A stretch of 64,000 nucleotides of DNA from Planctomycetota bacterium (GTDB lineage: Bacteria > Planctomycetota > UBA1135 > GCA-002686595). The notes beneath the pieces were generated by a model, which saw nothing but the letters and a program-made list of their open reading frames with translations, did no database searches and was not told the origin of the DNA. Below, one piece after another: positions 42,969 to 51,989 of this stretch. Location: positions 43,518 through 107,517 of the forward strand of contig JAQXEK010000002.1 of assembly GCA_029250885.1 (NCBI GenBank), in the 5' to 3' direction. Made by a program: the position numbers and the translations under genes. How positions within the stretch are numbered: the first letter of the stretch is position 1; the number at the start of each line of letters is the position of its first letter.

Positions 42969-44168
42969 ATGGCTAACGCGGATTCGTCTCTCGCTCGTGT
43001 GTATCTGACCCTGGCCCTTGGCCTCGTGGCGTCCTGCGGCGCAGGGGATGAGCCGCAAGCTGATTCCGTCATAGAGGTCCCGACCCAAGTTAGCGAGGAT
43101 GTGCCTCGCGTCGATAAGGTCGCGGAGCTCTCAGGCGCGGAGCTCGGTGCCCAGGTCTTCGCCAGCGCATGCGCGGTCTGCCATGGCGAGTCCGGCGACG
43201 GCAACGGATTGGCCAAGTTCGACAAGCCCGCCCGCAGCTTTGTGGACGGCGGCTTCTCCTTCGGCAACACGCCCGAGGCCCTGTTCCGTACGGTCTCCAG
43301 TGGCATCGGTGGCACACCCATGCCCGGCTTCAAGGACAGCTTGACCGAAAAAGAGCGACGAGCCGTGGTTGATCATGTGATCGCGCTCGGCCCCGAGCAA
43401 GTTACGGTTGTACCTGGCTCGACCGTAATGACCGTGACGGACAGACCGCTTGTGGTTCGCGGCAGCTTACCGCCCCTGCGCGAGGGGGAAGAGATGACAC
43501 CGCGCGGCTTGCTTGTGGGCGGTCTGGACGGCCTGAGCTTCCAGTACAACCGGGACGACATGCGCTTGATCGCCGTGCGCCAAGGCGACTTTGTGAAGCG
43601 CCGCGATTGGGAGAACCGTGGTGGCGATACGTTGGAGCCACTGGGCGCGGTTGTCTTTGTCCCCGATGACGCGTTGGGCGAGGTGACTTGGAAAGCACTC
43701 GATTGGGCTGCCGAAGCCACCGCCGCCAAGTCGGGAATCAAAGAGACAAGGGCTGTGATGACTGCTACGGAGATCCAAGCCGATCACGCGATGATAGAGT
43801 TCGATCTCTACCTCGGTTCCAAGCGCGTCGCTTCGGTACAAGAACATGCAGAGGCCCTGAGTCTAGGTGGCTGGACTGGGTTCCGGCGCACCTTCCAATC
43901 CGAGATCGTAGACACAGCAAGTGTCACTGTCGGATTCGATGGAGGCGAGGGCTTCGAAAACTTGCCGGATCTGGAAGGCCCCGGTCAGACGGTACGCATC
44001 GCGACCGACGAACTTGGCTTTGGCACTATTTGGATCACCTATGGCTCGGTGCAAGAGTCCAAATCAGAATCAAGTGCAGCCCAGGGTCCTGTGAAGTGGA
44101 CCCATGACTTCCTCTACGGTCTAAAGCCCACCGAAGCTAACCTCGCCGCAATTAAGGAGGCACTCTAA
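42969..44168 (+). CDS. Cytochrome c lipoprotein
   Basis: 399 residues with a lipoprotein signal (LALGLVASC, Cys23). A class I cytochrome c domain follows with haem motif CAVCH (Cys68, Cys71, His72), HGESGDGNGLAKFD and a Met ligand candidate in GTPMPGFKD. The C-terminal 250 residues are beta-rich with no motif I recognise, and resemble ethylbenzene-dehydrogenase-like or DOMON-type haem-binding modules only loosely. Its stop overlaps the next start (TAATG), so it is translationally coupled to the dehydrogenase downstream and is probably its electron acceptor. Confidence 0.85.
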   Translation: MANADSSLARVYLTLALGLVASCGAGDEPQADSVIEVPTQVSEDVPRVDKVAELSGAELGAQVFASACAVCHGESGDGNGLAKFDKPARSFVDGGFSFGNTPEALFRTVSSGIGGTPMPGFKDSLTEKERRAVVDHVIALGPEQVTVVPGSTVMTVTDRPLVVRGSLPPLREGEEMTPRGLLVGGLDGLSFQYNRDDMRLIAVRQGDFVKRRDWENRGGDTLEPLGAVVFVPDDALGEVTWKALDWAAEATAAKSGIKETRAVMTATEIQADHAMIEFDLYLGSKRVASVQEHAEALSLGGWTGFRRTFQSEIVDTASVTVGFDGGEGFENLPDLEGPGQTVRIATDELGFGTIWITYGSVQESKSESSAAQGPVKWTHDFLYGLKPTEANLAAIKEAL

Positions 44169-46651
44169 TGTTGCTACTCACCGCCGCCCTCGCCTTCGCG
44201 CAACAGGCCGACGAGGCCCAGTACTACACCGTCGACTACCTGACTCCGCCCAAGGGCGAGGTGATCGAGGTGGGCGGCATGGCGTTCCTGTCCGACGGCA
44301 CCATGCTCGTCAGCACCCGCCGTGGTCGCGTCTGGTGGATCGATAATGCGATGGCCGAGGATCCCGCTGACGCCAAGTTCCACATCTTCGCTGAGGGCCT
44401 GCACGAGGGCCTTGGTCTTACGGTCCGCGATGACCGCATCTATCTCGCCCAACGCGGCGAGCTGTCGGAGTTGATCGACCTGGACGGCGACGGCGTCTGC
44501 GATCGCATCGAGACGATCACCCAGGACTGGGGCATGAGTGGCAACTACCACGAGTTCGCCTTCGGCCTGCCGATCGACGACGACGGCAACTTCTACATGG
44601 GCACGAATGTGGGCTTCTGGTCGCCGGAGTGGTGGCACGGCCTGAGCGTCGAGCCCTGGCGCGGCTGGCTTCTGAAGATCTCTCCCGAGGGAGAGGTCAC
44701 ACCCCACGCCAGTGGCGTGCGCGGCCCCGCGGGTATGGGCTTCGACGCCGAGGGACGCCTGCTCTACACGGACAACCAAGGCGACTGGCTTCCCTCATGT
44801 GGTCTCTTCCACGTGCAGGGCGGCGAGTTCTTCAGCCACCCGGCATCTCTGCGCTGGACCGACGAGTACGGCATGGGCGAGACCGCACCCAGCACTATGG
44901 AGCCGCCCGTAGCCCAGCGTACGCCCCCGGCGATCTGGATCCCCTACGAGTATTCGCGCTCCACGGGTAACATGGTCCCAGACCAGACCGGCGGCGCGTT
45001 TGGTCCTTTTGAGGATCAGCTCTTTGTCGCCGAATTGACCAATGGACTTGTTTTTCGTGCCCTATTGGAAGAAGTTCAGGGGCAGACCCAGGGCGCGGTT
45101 GTACTCTTCCGCCAGAAGATTGGCAGCACGTTTCGGGTCGAGTTCGGCCCCGACGGCACCCTGTTTGGAGGCATGACTAACCGCGGCTGGGGTGGCCGCG
45201 CACCGGGCTCGGGCATCGCTCGCGTCCGCTGGACCGGCGAGACCCCCCTCGAGTACAAGACCATCAGTCTGCAAGACGACGGCTTTCAGCTTGGGCTGAC
45301 GACCCCCCTGATAGAGGCTCCCGATCCCGCGACGATCGAGGTCTACAGCTACGACTACAACTGGTGGTGGGACTACGGCTCACCGATGATGCGCCGGGAA
45401 GAGATGGCGGCCACGGCAGCGACCCTGGCAGATGGTGGCAACGAGCTCTACGTGGTAATTCCCGGTCTGGAGGCTGGTCGCTGCGTCCGCGTAAAGATCC
45501 CAGGCATCGGACTGCTGCATGATGAGTTTGACTACACGATTAACCAGCTGCCCTCGGGTCCCTGGAGCGACGCGATGGTAGCCAAGATGGTCGAGCCACC
45601 CTCGGCTCGCGAGTCGGACGAGGAGGGCTGGCTGACCATGACCTGGGGCGACCCCTTTGCGGCCTTTGAGTCTGAAGGGTGGGAGTTGGTCGCAGCCGAC
45701 CTGGATCCCGCGGACCCGACCAAGTTTCTGATCACCCAGGGCAACAGCGCCCTGGTGAACAGCGGCGACAACGTCCAAGACTTCCGCTCTACCGCCGAGT
45801 TTGGGGATATTGCCTTTCGATTCAACTTCATGCTGCCCGAGGGCGGCGATTCGGGCCTGTACCTGATGGACCGCTACGAGCTGCAGCTGAACGACAACCC
45901 GGACCAGTGCTGCGGCGTGATCGGGTCGAAGAACCCGCGCGCCAAGGGTTATCGCGGTCCGGGCGAGTGGCACAAGGTCGAGGGCCAGTTCTACGCGCCG
46001 CGCTTCAACGCGGACGGCGAGAAGGTCGCGAATGCGCGCTTCGAGAACATCACGGTAGACGGCGTGGTCGTGATCGGCTCGGCCGAGTGCGGCGGCGTGA
46101 CCGGTGGAGCGATCAGCCAGACCGAGGTGGCCAAGGGACCGATCCGCTTCCAGGCCACGGCGGGTTCCGTCGCCATGGGCGACATCCGCATCAAGCCCCT
46201 CGACCGGGGCGAGCCCGAGGCCGACGGGGAAGGTTGGACCGCGCTCTCGAACGACACCAAGCCCATGACGGACTTCGAGCTGCGCGGGCGCATGACCCTC
46301 TCGGACGGCGGTTCGGCGGCACTCGATCTGTTCTTGCCAGCGGCGGATGCCGAGGACGGTGGTCTGCGGCTTGTCCTCGACCACAGTGGTCCGGGCGACG
46401 TGCGCACGGGCTCCCTCGGTGACCTCGCGCCGGTCACCACGCAGTTCATCCAAGCGGGCATACCCTTCGACCTGTCCCTGAAGTGCCGCCGCTATGGTAC
46501 TGGCATGACGGTCGAGGTCTCCCTCAACGGCGTGCTCATCAACGAGCTCACCCTCGACGCGGCCCTGCCGCCGGGCTACTTCCGCCTGCACCCAGAGATC
46601 GCCCCCGACACCGAGCTCGAGGTGCACAGCCTCGAGGTACGTAGCCTCTAA
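44168..46651 (+). CDS. Sorbosone-dehydrogenase-like propeller fused to DUF1080
   Basis: 827 residues with a short Sec signal (MLLLTAALAFAQQ). Residues about 20-370 form a glucose/sorbosone dehydrogenase-type beta-propeller (GGMAFLSDGTMLVSTRRGRV, EFAFGLPIDDDGNFYMGTN, GVRGPAGMGFDAEGRLLYTD). Residues about 495-675 are a DUF1080 domain (GGDSGLYLMDRYELQLNDN, GYRGPGEWHKVEGQFY). A last beta-sandwich module runs to the C-terminus. The start overlaps the cytochrome c stop by one base. The architecture suggests oxidation of a sugar and handling of the oxidised glycoside by one exported protein, with electrons leaving through the coupled cytochrome (inference). Confidence 0.88.
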   Translation: MLLLTAALAFAQQADEAQYYTVDYLTPPKGEVIEVGGMAFLSDGTMLVSTRRGRVWWIDNAMAEDPADAKFHIFAEGLHEGLGLTVRDDRIYLAQRGELSELIDLDGDGVCDRIETITQDWGMSGNYHEFAFGLPIDDDGNFYMGTNVGFWSPEWWHGLSVEPWRGWLLKISPEGEVTPHASGVRGPAGMGFDAEGRLLYTDNQGDWLPSCGLFHVQGGEFFSHPASLRWTDEYGMGETAPSTMEPPVAQRTPPAIWIPYEYSRSTGNMVPDQTGGAFGPFEDQLFVAELTNGLVFRALLEEVQGQTQGAVVLFRQKIGSTFRVEFGPDGTLFGGMTNRGWGGRAPGSGIARVRWTGETPLEYKTISLQDDGFQLGLTTPLIEAPDPATIEVYSYDYNWWWDYGSPMMRREEMAATAATLADGGNELYVVIPGLEAGRCVRVKIPGIGLLHDEFDYTINQLPSGPWSDAMVAKMVEPPSARESDEEGWLTMTWGDPFAAFESEGWELVAADLDPADPTKFLITQGNSALVNSGDNVQDFRSTAEFGDIAFRFNFMLPEGGDSGLYLMDRYELQLNDNPDQCCGVIGSKNPRAKGYRGPGEWHKVEGQFYAPRFNADGEKVANARFENITVDGVVVIGSAECGGVTGGAISQTEVAKGPIRFQATAGSVAMGDIRIKPLDRGEPEADGEGWTALSNDTKPMTDFELRGRMTLSDGGSAALDLFLPAADAEDGGLRLVLDHSGPGDVRTGSLGDLAPVTTQFIQAGIPFDLSLKCRRYGTGMTVEVSLNGVLINELTLDAALPPGYFRLHPEIAPDTELEVHSLEVRSL

Positions 46652-46660
46652 ACCTTGACC

Positions 46661-47968
46661 ATGACTGACTCCTCAACCGCTGGCGCCGCGCCGCCCCTCT
46701 CCTCGGGACTGCGCACGAAGCTCTCGCTCATGATGTTCTTGCAGTACGCCATTTGGGGTGCGTGGCTGCCACTGTTGTACCCCTTCTTGATGGGGCACCG
46801 CGGGTTCTCCGCGGACCAGTGTGGGGTGATCCTGGCGTCGGGCGCGGTTGGCGCGATCGTAGGGCCGTTTCTTGCGGGACAGCTGGCGGACCGGCACTTT
46901 GCCACCGAGCGCGTGCTCGCGGTCAGCCACCTGGCCGGAGCAATCCTTGTCTGGTTCCTGGCGACGACGGACTCGTTCGAGGTCTTCGTCGGCATGTCCC
47001 TGGTCTATGGACTGATCTACGCTCCGACCCTGTCGCTAACAAACTCCCTCGCATTCCATCACCTGCCCGACCGTGACCGAGACTTCGGCCAGGTGCGGCT
47101 GTGGGGAACCGTGGGCTGGATTTTTGCGGGCATCGCCATGGCGCAGTGGCTCCTGATGCAGCACACGCCCGAGGGTACGGAAGAGGTCGTGCTGGCGGCC
47201 CAGAATGCGGGCATGACCGATGCCTTCCGCATGGCGGCCTTACTTGGCTTCCTCATGGCGGCCTTCTGCATGTTCTTGCCAAGCACGCCACCCAGCCAGG
47301 GGCAGCGCAGCAACGCGACCATGGAAGCCCTCGGGGAGATCAAGCGCAAGCCGCTCCTGGTGCTCTTCCTACTGGCGGTGCCTGTCTCTTGCATCCACCA
47401 GTTCTACTTCGTCCACACGGCGCAGTTCTTGGGCAAGATCCAAGTTGGCGCCGACGGCTTCGTGACCTTCGTGAACAAGATCTTCGGGGTCGGAGGCGGT
47501 GGCCTGATGACCATCGGCCAGATGTCCGAGATCCTGGTCTTGGCCGTGATTCCCTTTGCCGCGAAGTCCATGTCGAGGCGCTCCCTCTTGGCGGTTGGCC
47601 TAGCTGCCTATGCTTTGCGCATGTGGCTGTTTGCGAATGTGGATGCCATAGGGCCCGCCGGGCTCCTAATCGGTATCGCCCTGCACGGCCTATGCTTTGG
47701 GTGCTTCATCTTCGTGGCCTTTATGGTCGTCGACGAGAACACAACCGGTGACGTGCGCGCCAGCGCCCAGAGCCTCTTCAACATGGTCATCATTGGCGTC
47801 GGCATCATCGTCGGGTCTATGATTGCAACCAGCGCAGTTGGCTGGGCGACCACGGATGGAGTGCTCTCGTACCCGGCTCTCTTCAGTTACCCCATGTACG
47901 CATCGATCGTGTGCCTGGCGATTCTGATCCTTACCTACCCGCGTAAGAACACCCGTCTTCGGGACTAA
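46661..47968 (+). CDS. MFS transporter, nucleoside:H+ symporter family
   Basis: 435 residues with about 12 hydrophobic segments, a major facilitator of the nucleoside/H+ symporter (NupG/XapB-like) group. The N-terminal block is LSLMMFLQYAIWGAWLPLL, followed by GFSADQCGVILASGAVGAIV and PTLSLTNSLAFHHLPDRDRD with VRLWGTVGWIFAG, all typical of the family. In PVC bacteria such carriers often sit with sugar-oxidation genes. Here it starts 9 bases after the dehydrogenase-DUF1080 gene, so it may import the resulting sugar rather than a nucleoside (inference). A TTG two codons upstream is possible. Confidence 0.88.
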   Translation: MTDSSTAGAAPPLSSGLRTKLSLMMFLQYAIWGAWLPLLYPFLMGHRGFSADQCGVILASGAVGAIVGPFLAGQLADRHFATERVLAVSHLAGAILVWFLATTDSFEVFVGMSLVYGLIYAPTLSLTNSLAFHHLPDRDRDFGQVRLWGTVGWIFAGIAMAQWLLMQHTPEGTEEVVLAAQNAGMTDAFRMAALLGFLMAAFCMFLPSTPPSQGQRSNATMEALGEIKRKPLLVLFLLAVPVSCIHQFYFVHTAQFLGKIQVGADGFVTFVNKIFGVGGGGLMTIGQMSEILVLAVIPFAAKSMSRRSLLAVGLAAYALRMWLFANVDAIGPAGLLIGIALHGLCFGCFIFVAFMVVDENTTGDVRASAQSLFNMVIIGVGIIVGSMIATSAVGWATTDGVLSYPALFSYPMYASIVCLAILILTYPRKNTRLRD

Positions 47969-48045
47969 GGGCTCACTGGCTTACTTCGCCGGTTAAGCGA
48001 CCGGAATAGAGCCTAGCCCCGGCTCCAAGCGCTATCCTCTGCGCC

Positions 48046-48723
48046 ATGGATTCCACCCTGCCCACGACTGAGGAAGCGCCCAAGCCGACCTACACAGCAC
48101 GCGAGGAGCAGGCCCACGCCCTGACCCACGCCTTAGGGGCAGTCCTAAGTGTCGCGGGTCTGGTTCTCCTGGTGATCCGCGCCGCGAACACCGGCGACGT
48201 CTGGCGCATTGTGAGCTTCTCTATCTTCGGCGCGTCGATGGTCCTCCTGTACTCCGCTTCCACCATCTACCACACCCTCGTGGATTCGCCGTCGCGGCAG
48301 AAGTGGAAGGTGCTGGACCACTCGATGATCTATGTGCTGATCGCTGGGTCCTATACGCCGTTCATGTTGGTCAGCCTGCGCGGCCCATGGGGCTGGTCTC
48401 TGTTCGGCGTGATCTGGGGGTTGACGATCGCGGGCATTGCGTTCAAGGTCTTCTTCGCGGGTCGCTTCAAGCTGGTGTCGACCCTGCTGTACCTGGGCCT
48501 TGGTTGGATGTGTCTAATCGCGGCGAAGCCAATGTTGGAGCACGTGCCGAATGGCGCACTCTGGTGGCTGCTGGCCGGCGGGCTCTTCTACTCACTGGGC
48601 ACGATCTTCTACATGCGCAAGAGCATGCTCTACCACCACGCTGTGTGGCACCTTTTTGTCCTAGGCGGAACCGCTTGCCACTTCCAGGCGATCTACGGGT
48701 ACCTTTCCAAGGTCGTGGAGTAG
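48046..48723 (+). CDS. Hemolysin III / PAQR family membrane protein
   Basis: 225 residues with seven hydrophobic segments. PAQR hallmarks are present: EEQAHALTHALGAVL, YSASTIYHTL, LDHSMIYVLIAGSYTPFML and HHAVWHLFVLGGTACHF, which supply the Ser/His/Asp/His zinc-site residues of this family. Bacterial members are annotated as hemolysin III, but their usual role is probably membrane homeostasis or ceramidase-like hydrolase activity. Expression appears monocistronic, with a 77-base gap upstream and a hairpin downstream. Confidence 0.93.
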   Translation: MDSTLPTTEEAPKPTYTAREEQAHALTHALGAVLSVAGLVLLVIRAANTGDVWRIVSFSIFGASMVLLYSASTIYHTLVDSPSRQKWKVLDHSMIYVLIAGSYTPFMLVSLRGPWGWSLFGVIWGLTIAGIAFKVFFAGRFKLVSTLLYLGLGWMCLIAAKPMLEHVPNGALWWLLAGGLFYSLGTIFYMRKSMLYHHAVWHLFVLGGTACHFQAIYGYLSKVVE

Positions 48724-48781
48724 GACTGGGACAGCGCAACTTCAGCAGGGGACAAAGCGCAGGACAGACCCAAAAGGAAGA

Positions 48782-48816
48782 AAGCCGCGTGGCCCAGCAT
48801 GGGGGCGACGCGGCTT
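48782..48816. terminator. Bidirectional terminator hairpin between convergent genes
   Basis: A perfect 9-bp stem (AAGCCGCGT/ACGCGGCTT) encloses a 17-base loop in which GCCC and GGGC can pair further. A-rich sequence precedes it and T-containing sequence follows, in the gap between the PAQR gene and the leftward secreted-protein gene. Good position, modest U-tracts. Confidence 0.5.
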
Positions 48817-48837
48817 CTTCGTTGGCGTGGTGCCGTT

Positions 48838-49491
48838 TTACTTAGTCAGGTACCCACGAGGAACGCGCAGACCCTCATAGAGGTCCTTCTCGGTGGGCGC
48901 GTACTCTTCGATCAGGTACGAAGCGTTGACGTAGAGGTCGCCTAGATCGAAGGCCGTGATGGGCGCATCGTTCTGGGCTGCCGCAACGGAAACACGCTGC
49001 TCACCGGGTCCGCGCAGCCCCGAAGCCACGGCTGCAGCTAGCTCGGCATCAATGTGGGCCTGGTCCACGCTCTCGGGAAGCGTCGGCTGGCCAAAGAAGA
49101 TCGGCGCGTTGGCAAGCTCGGCCAGGGTGACGCCCGGCACGACGCCAACGAGGTGACCCGAGGGGTGACCGACGTTGATGCGCTCCAGGGTCTGGTTGCC
49201 CACGTAGACGACGGGCTCGGCAGTCTGGCGCGAAGCCAGCCAGTCGGGCTCGACCTCAAGAACAACCAAGACGCCGCTTGTGAAAACCAGCTGCTCGGCG
49301 CTCCACATGTGGGTCGCCGGGGTGTCGAGCTCGAAGGCTCGGGCGTAGATCAGCTCAACTGGGAGCTCGACCGCGGGGTTCTCGGGGATCGCCAGCGGGG
49401 CCTCGAGTTTTCCCTCGCCGGTGGCGAAGACGCCAGTAGAAGCGGCAACCGTCGTAATGAGAGCGGCGCCAAGAATGAGTTTAATAGTCAT
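48838..49491 (-). CDS. Secreted protein of unknown function
   Basis: 217 residues with a Sec signal (MTIKLILGAALITTVAAST). No family is recognised. The mature chain is beta-rich at first (QLVFTSGVLVVLEVEPDWLA, VVYVGNQTLERINVGHPSG), then has an acidic helical part and ends DLYEGLRVPRGYLTK. A GVTLAELANAPIFFGQPTLP segment suggests a compact globular domain. The frame is open to 49554, which would overlap the upstream hydrolase gene; the signal peptide fixes the start at 49491. It lies 22 bases after the hydrolase stop on the same strand. Confidence 0.68.
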   Translation of the reverse strand: MTIKLILGAALITTVAASTGVFATGEGKLEAPLAIPENPAVELPVELIYARAFELDTPATHMWSAEQLVFTSGVLVVLEVEPDWLASRQTAEPVVYVGNQTLERINVGHPSGHLVGVVPGVTLAELANAPIFFGQPTLPESVDQAHIDAELAAAVASGLRGPGEQRVSVAAAQNDAPITAFDLGDLYVNASYLIEEYAPTEKDLYEGLRVPRGYLTK

Positions 49492-49513
49492 AGGATGAGT
49501 TTGATGCCGGGGA

Positions 49514-51859
49514 TTACTTGGTGAGTTCGATGTCGTCAAGGCCGTAGCGTCCAACCGGTGAGCCGTGGCTCGGGCCGAAGCGGAAGCGCAGGAAGTTCAC
49601 GTTAGCTAGATCGAAGTTAGGGTCGTCCGCGGTGAAGCCTTCAAGGGCTAGGCGGAAGGTCTCGAACTCGTTTCCCCAGCCGGTGCCGCTGCCACAGCTA
49701 GAGCGCTGGTAAGGCTCGACAACCCCTGCACCGGTGGCGAGAATCGAGATCACACTGGAGTTGCCGTTGGTGTCGACTAGCTCGATTTCGAACTCGGCGT
49801 CCTCGAGTGCAGCAATGGTCCAGCCGTTACGGGTTACCTGGCAGGCGCGGAAGGAGAGATTCTCAAACGAGGTCCAATCCTTGTCGGCGTCGAGGATGTT
49901 GTAGGTGAGGTGAAAGTCACCCGTTCCCGAACCGTTTGCGTTGAAGACCGCCCCGCGGGAGGTGTCGCTGGCCGAAGCCATGGTGAAGCCGTTCCAGGTG
50001 TCTGTACCTAGGGCAGTGAAGTTGCTGTTCGAATCATCCATACGCCCTTCGGTGTACTTGATCGTGTCCGAGGACACGCTTGCGCCAGAGCTAGCAAGGT
50101 TGAGCGCAGTGTTCGTCTGGAAGTCGTCGATGACGAACTTACCGGACTCGATACTGTCGCGGAATTGCAAGTCCACTTCGACGCAGGGGTTCGTTATCGG
50201 AGCACTGAACGGATGGAAGGACTCGTACTGGCGGGTGAGGAAATCACGGGCCGCGTAGTCGTCTTCGATATGGTATTTCACTAGGGGCAGGATGTAGCCC
50301 TTGATGATCAGGTGCGTGTCGGCCTCGCCGACCAAGCAGGGGCCAGTCGCCCAGGGGTTTCCCCCGCCATCGTGGAACCAGCCGTGGCCTACCCCCATAA
50401 GGGAAATGGATTGGCGTTGGTTCTCCGCGCGATCATGCAGGTGGAAGCTCTGGACAATGTTGCTGCTTGCGCAGCCGGAGACGTCAGAGTCCGATTGGCC
50501 CACCCAGAGGTGGTAGTTGACTCCGTGTGGGTTCGCGGAGTTCACCCCAAGGAAGTCCGTGGGGGCAATGCTCGAGACCAGCTTAATGTCGGATTGGGAG
50601 AAGTTGATTGGCACATAGGTGCCGTCCACGATCTTGTCATAGGCTCGCGCAACACCCTCAGCGCCACGACTGTGGCCCAACCAAGTGATGGAGCTGACGT
50701 CGATGTGACCGTCGAGCGCGTTGCCGATTACCGGCAGGTTGGCCAGGTTACCTAGAAAGACGTCGGTGTTGTCGAGGGTTGTCGCCGAGGCGGTCTGGAT
50801 GCCAGGACCCGTCTCGTTGGAGTGGCTCATCACCACGTAGCCATGGCTCGCCAGGTGGAAGCCGATGTGGTCGTACCACTGGTAGTTGTGACCGTTGCCG
50901 TGGCTGATCACGACCAGGGGTAGCTTTCCGAGGGAGGCTACGTTCGTGGGATAGTAGGTGTCCTGGAGCTTCCAGCTGCCGAAGGTGTATTTCGCCTCGG
51001 TCACAGCGTAGGGGCCCGGCTTGGTCGTATCGCGAACGATGGTGACGCCGGGGTTGTCGCCGTAGCCATCGATGACGTCGCCAGCGGACAGTTGCCCATT
51101 CTGGTCGAGATCGATCACGATGTCATAACCAGCGCCAAGGTCCGTTCCTAGGGGACCCGCAAGGGTGCCCGTGTCCACGACGAATGTATTGGCTTGCACA
51201 CCACTGGCGGTGAAGGTCACCGTCTCGGCTCCGCCGGAGCTGACGTCTACCAGGCCGGGGCTCGAGGTCCAGCCAGCGACATCCTGAGATGCCACCACAT
51301 AGAGGTCTGCTGTCTGGCCTGCAAGGGCGGGCATGGCTAGGGGGTCAATAGAGACCTCCACGGTAGAGCGCAAGTTGATCGCGCGGACCTTCTCAAAGAA
51401 GGGCCGGATCGGCAGGCTGTTGCCAGCAAGCTCTGCTTGCTCGGGACCACCGAGGGAGAAGGTCAGCGTCGCGCCGTTGGAAAAGTCGATTCCATTCGGG
51501 TCAGCTGGGTCCAAGATGGCACCCAAGCTAAAGAGTGTGAGCCCGAGGAAGGCCGGATCCGTTGGGACGGGGAAGGTCGTACTGGAGACTCCTGCACCGT
51601 CTGTGCCAGCCACGGCAAGCCGGATGAGGCCGCCGCCGAGGGCGATCGGGAGCGACTCGCCTGCGAAGGTGGAGGGGCCCGCAGAGGTGTTGACGCCGAA
51701 CAGGCACGGCAGGCCGGGGTTTCCGGTGATGTCGACCTGTAAGGTCGAGCCGAGGGTTGCGGCGTGCGAGGTCTGCCCGTTGAGCTTCAAGTCGGAAGCG
51801 ACGGCGGTACTAGATAAAACAAACGCCGCGAGGGCCGCGGCTGTGGAGGTGATACGCAT
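49514..51859 (-). CDS. Large secreted alpha/beta hydrolase
   Basis: 781 residues with a Sec signal (MRITSTAAALAAFVLSSTAVA). The first 200 residues are a beta-rich planctomycete-type module. Residues about 290-540 are an alpha/beta-hydrolase domain of the cutinase/PET-hydrolase-like group: LPLVVISHGNGHNYQWYDHI, GYVVMSHSNETG, then the nucleophile elbow WLGHSRGAEGVARA. A His-rich block (SLMGVGHGWFHDGGG) probably carries the catalytic His. The C-terminal 250 residues are a beta-sandwich, probably carbohydrate- or surface-binding (RYGLDDIELTK). It likely degrades an extracellular ester polymer or lipid; the substrate is unknown. Confidence 0.84.
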   Translation of the reverse strand: MRITSTAAALAAFVLSSTAVASDLKLNGQTSHAATLGSTLQVDITGNPGLPCLFGVNTSAGPSTFAGESLPIALGGGLIRLAVAGTDGAGVSSTTFPVPTDPAFLGLTLFSLGAILDPADPNGIDFSNGATLTFSLGGPEQAELAGNSLPIRPFFEKVRAINLRSTVEVSIDPLAMPALAGQTADLYVVASQDVAGWTSSPGLVDVSSGGAETVTFTASGVQANTFVVDTGTLAGPLGTDLGAGYDIVIDLDQNGQLSAGDVIDGYGDNPGVTIVRDTTKPGPYAVTEAKYTFGSWKLQDTYYPTNVASLGKLPLVVISHGNGHNYQWYDHIGFHLASHGYVVMSHSNETGPGIQTASATTLDNTDVFLGNLANLPVIGNALDGHIDVSSITWLGHSRGAEGVARAYDKIVDGTYVPINFSQSDIKLVSSIAPTDFLGVNSANPHGVNYHLWVGQSDSDVSGCASSNIVQSFHLHDRAENQRQSISLMGVGHGWFHDGGGNPWATGPCLVGEADTHLIIKGYILPLVKYHIEDDYAARDFLTRQYESFHPFSAPITNPCVEVDLQFRDSIESGKFVIDDFQTNTALNLASSGASVSSDTIKYTEGRMDDSNSNFTALGTDTWNGFTMASASDTSRGAVFNANGSGTGDFHLTYNILDADKDWTSFENLSFRACQVTRNGWTIAALEDAEFEIELVDTNGNSSVISILATGAGVVEPYQRSSCGSGTGWGNEFETFRLALEGFTADDPNFDLANVNFLRFRFGPSHGSPVGRYGLDDIELTK

Positions 51860-51989
51860 AGTTCTTCGGGAAGTGATTGGACCGATAAAGAAACTCTATC
51901 TCACTATTTAGACATGGACACACCTTTTAAGGGTCCATGGATTCCCAAGGAATGTGGTGGAAAACGGACTTCGAACCCTGAAAAGGTAC

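Noticed and set aside
45380..46627. Long leftward open frame of 415 codons
   Set aside because: It is antisense to the dehydrogenase-DUF1080 fusion; its composition (Arg/Val/His/Leu) and lack of motifs mark it as a GC-rich shadow.
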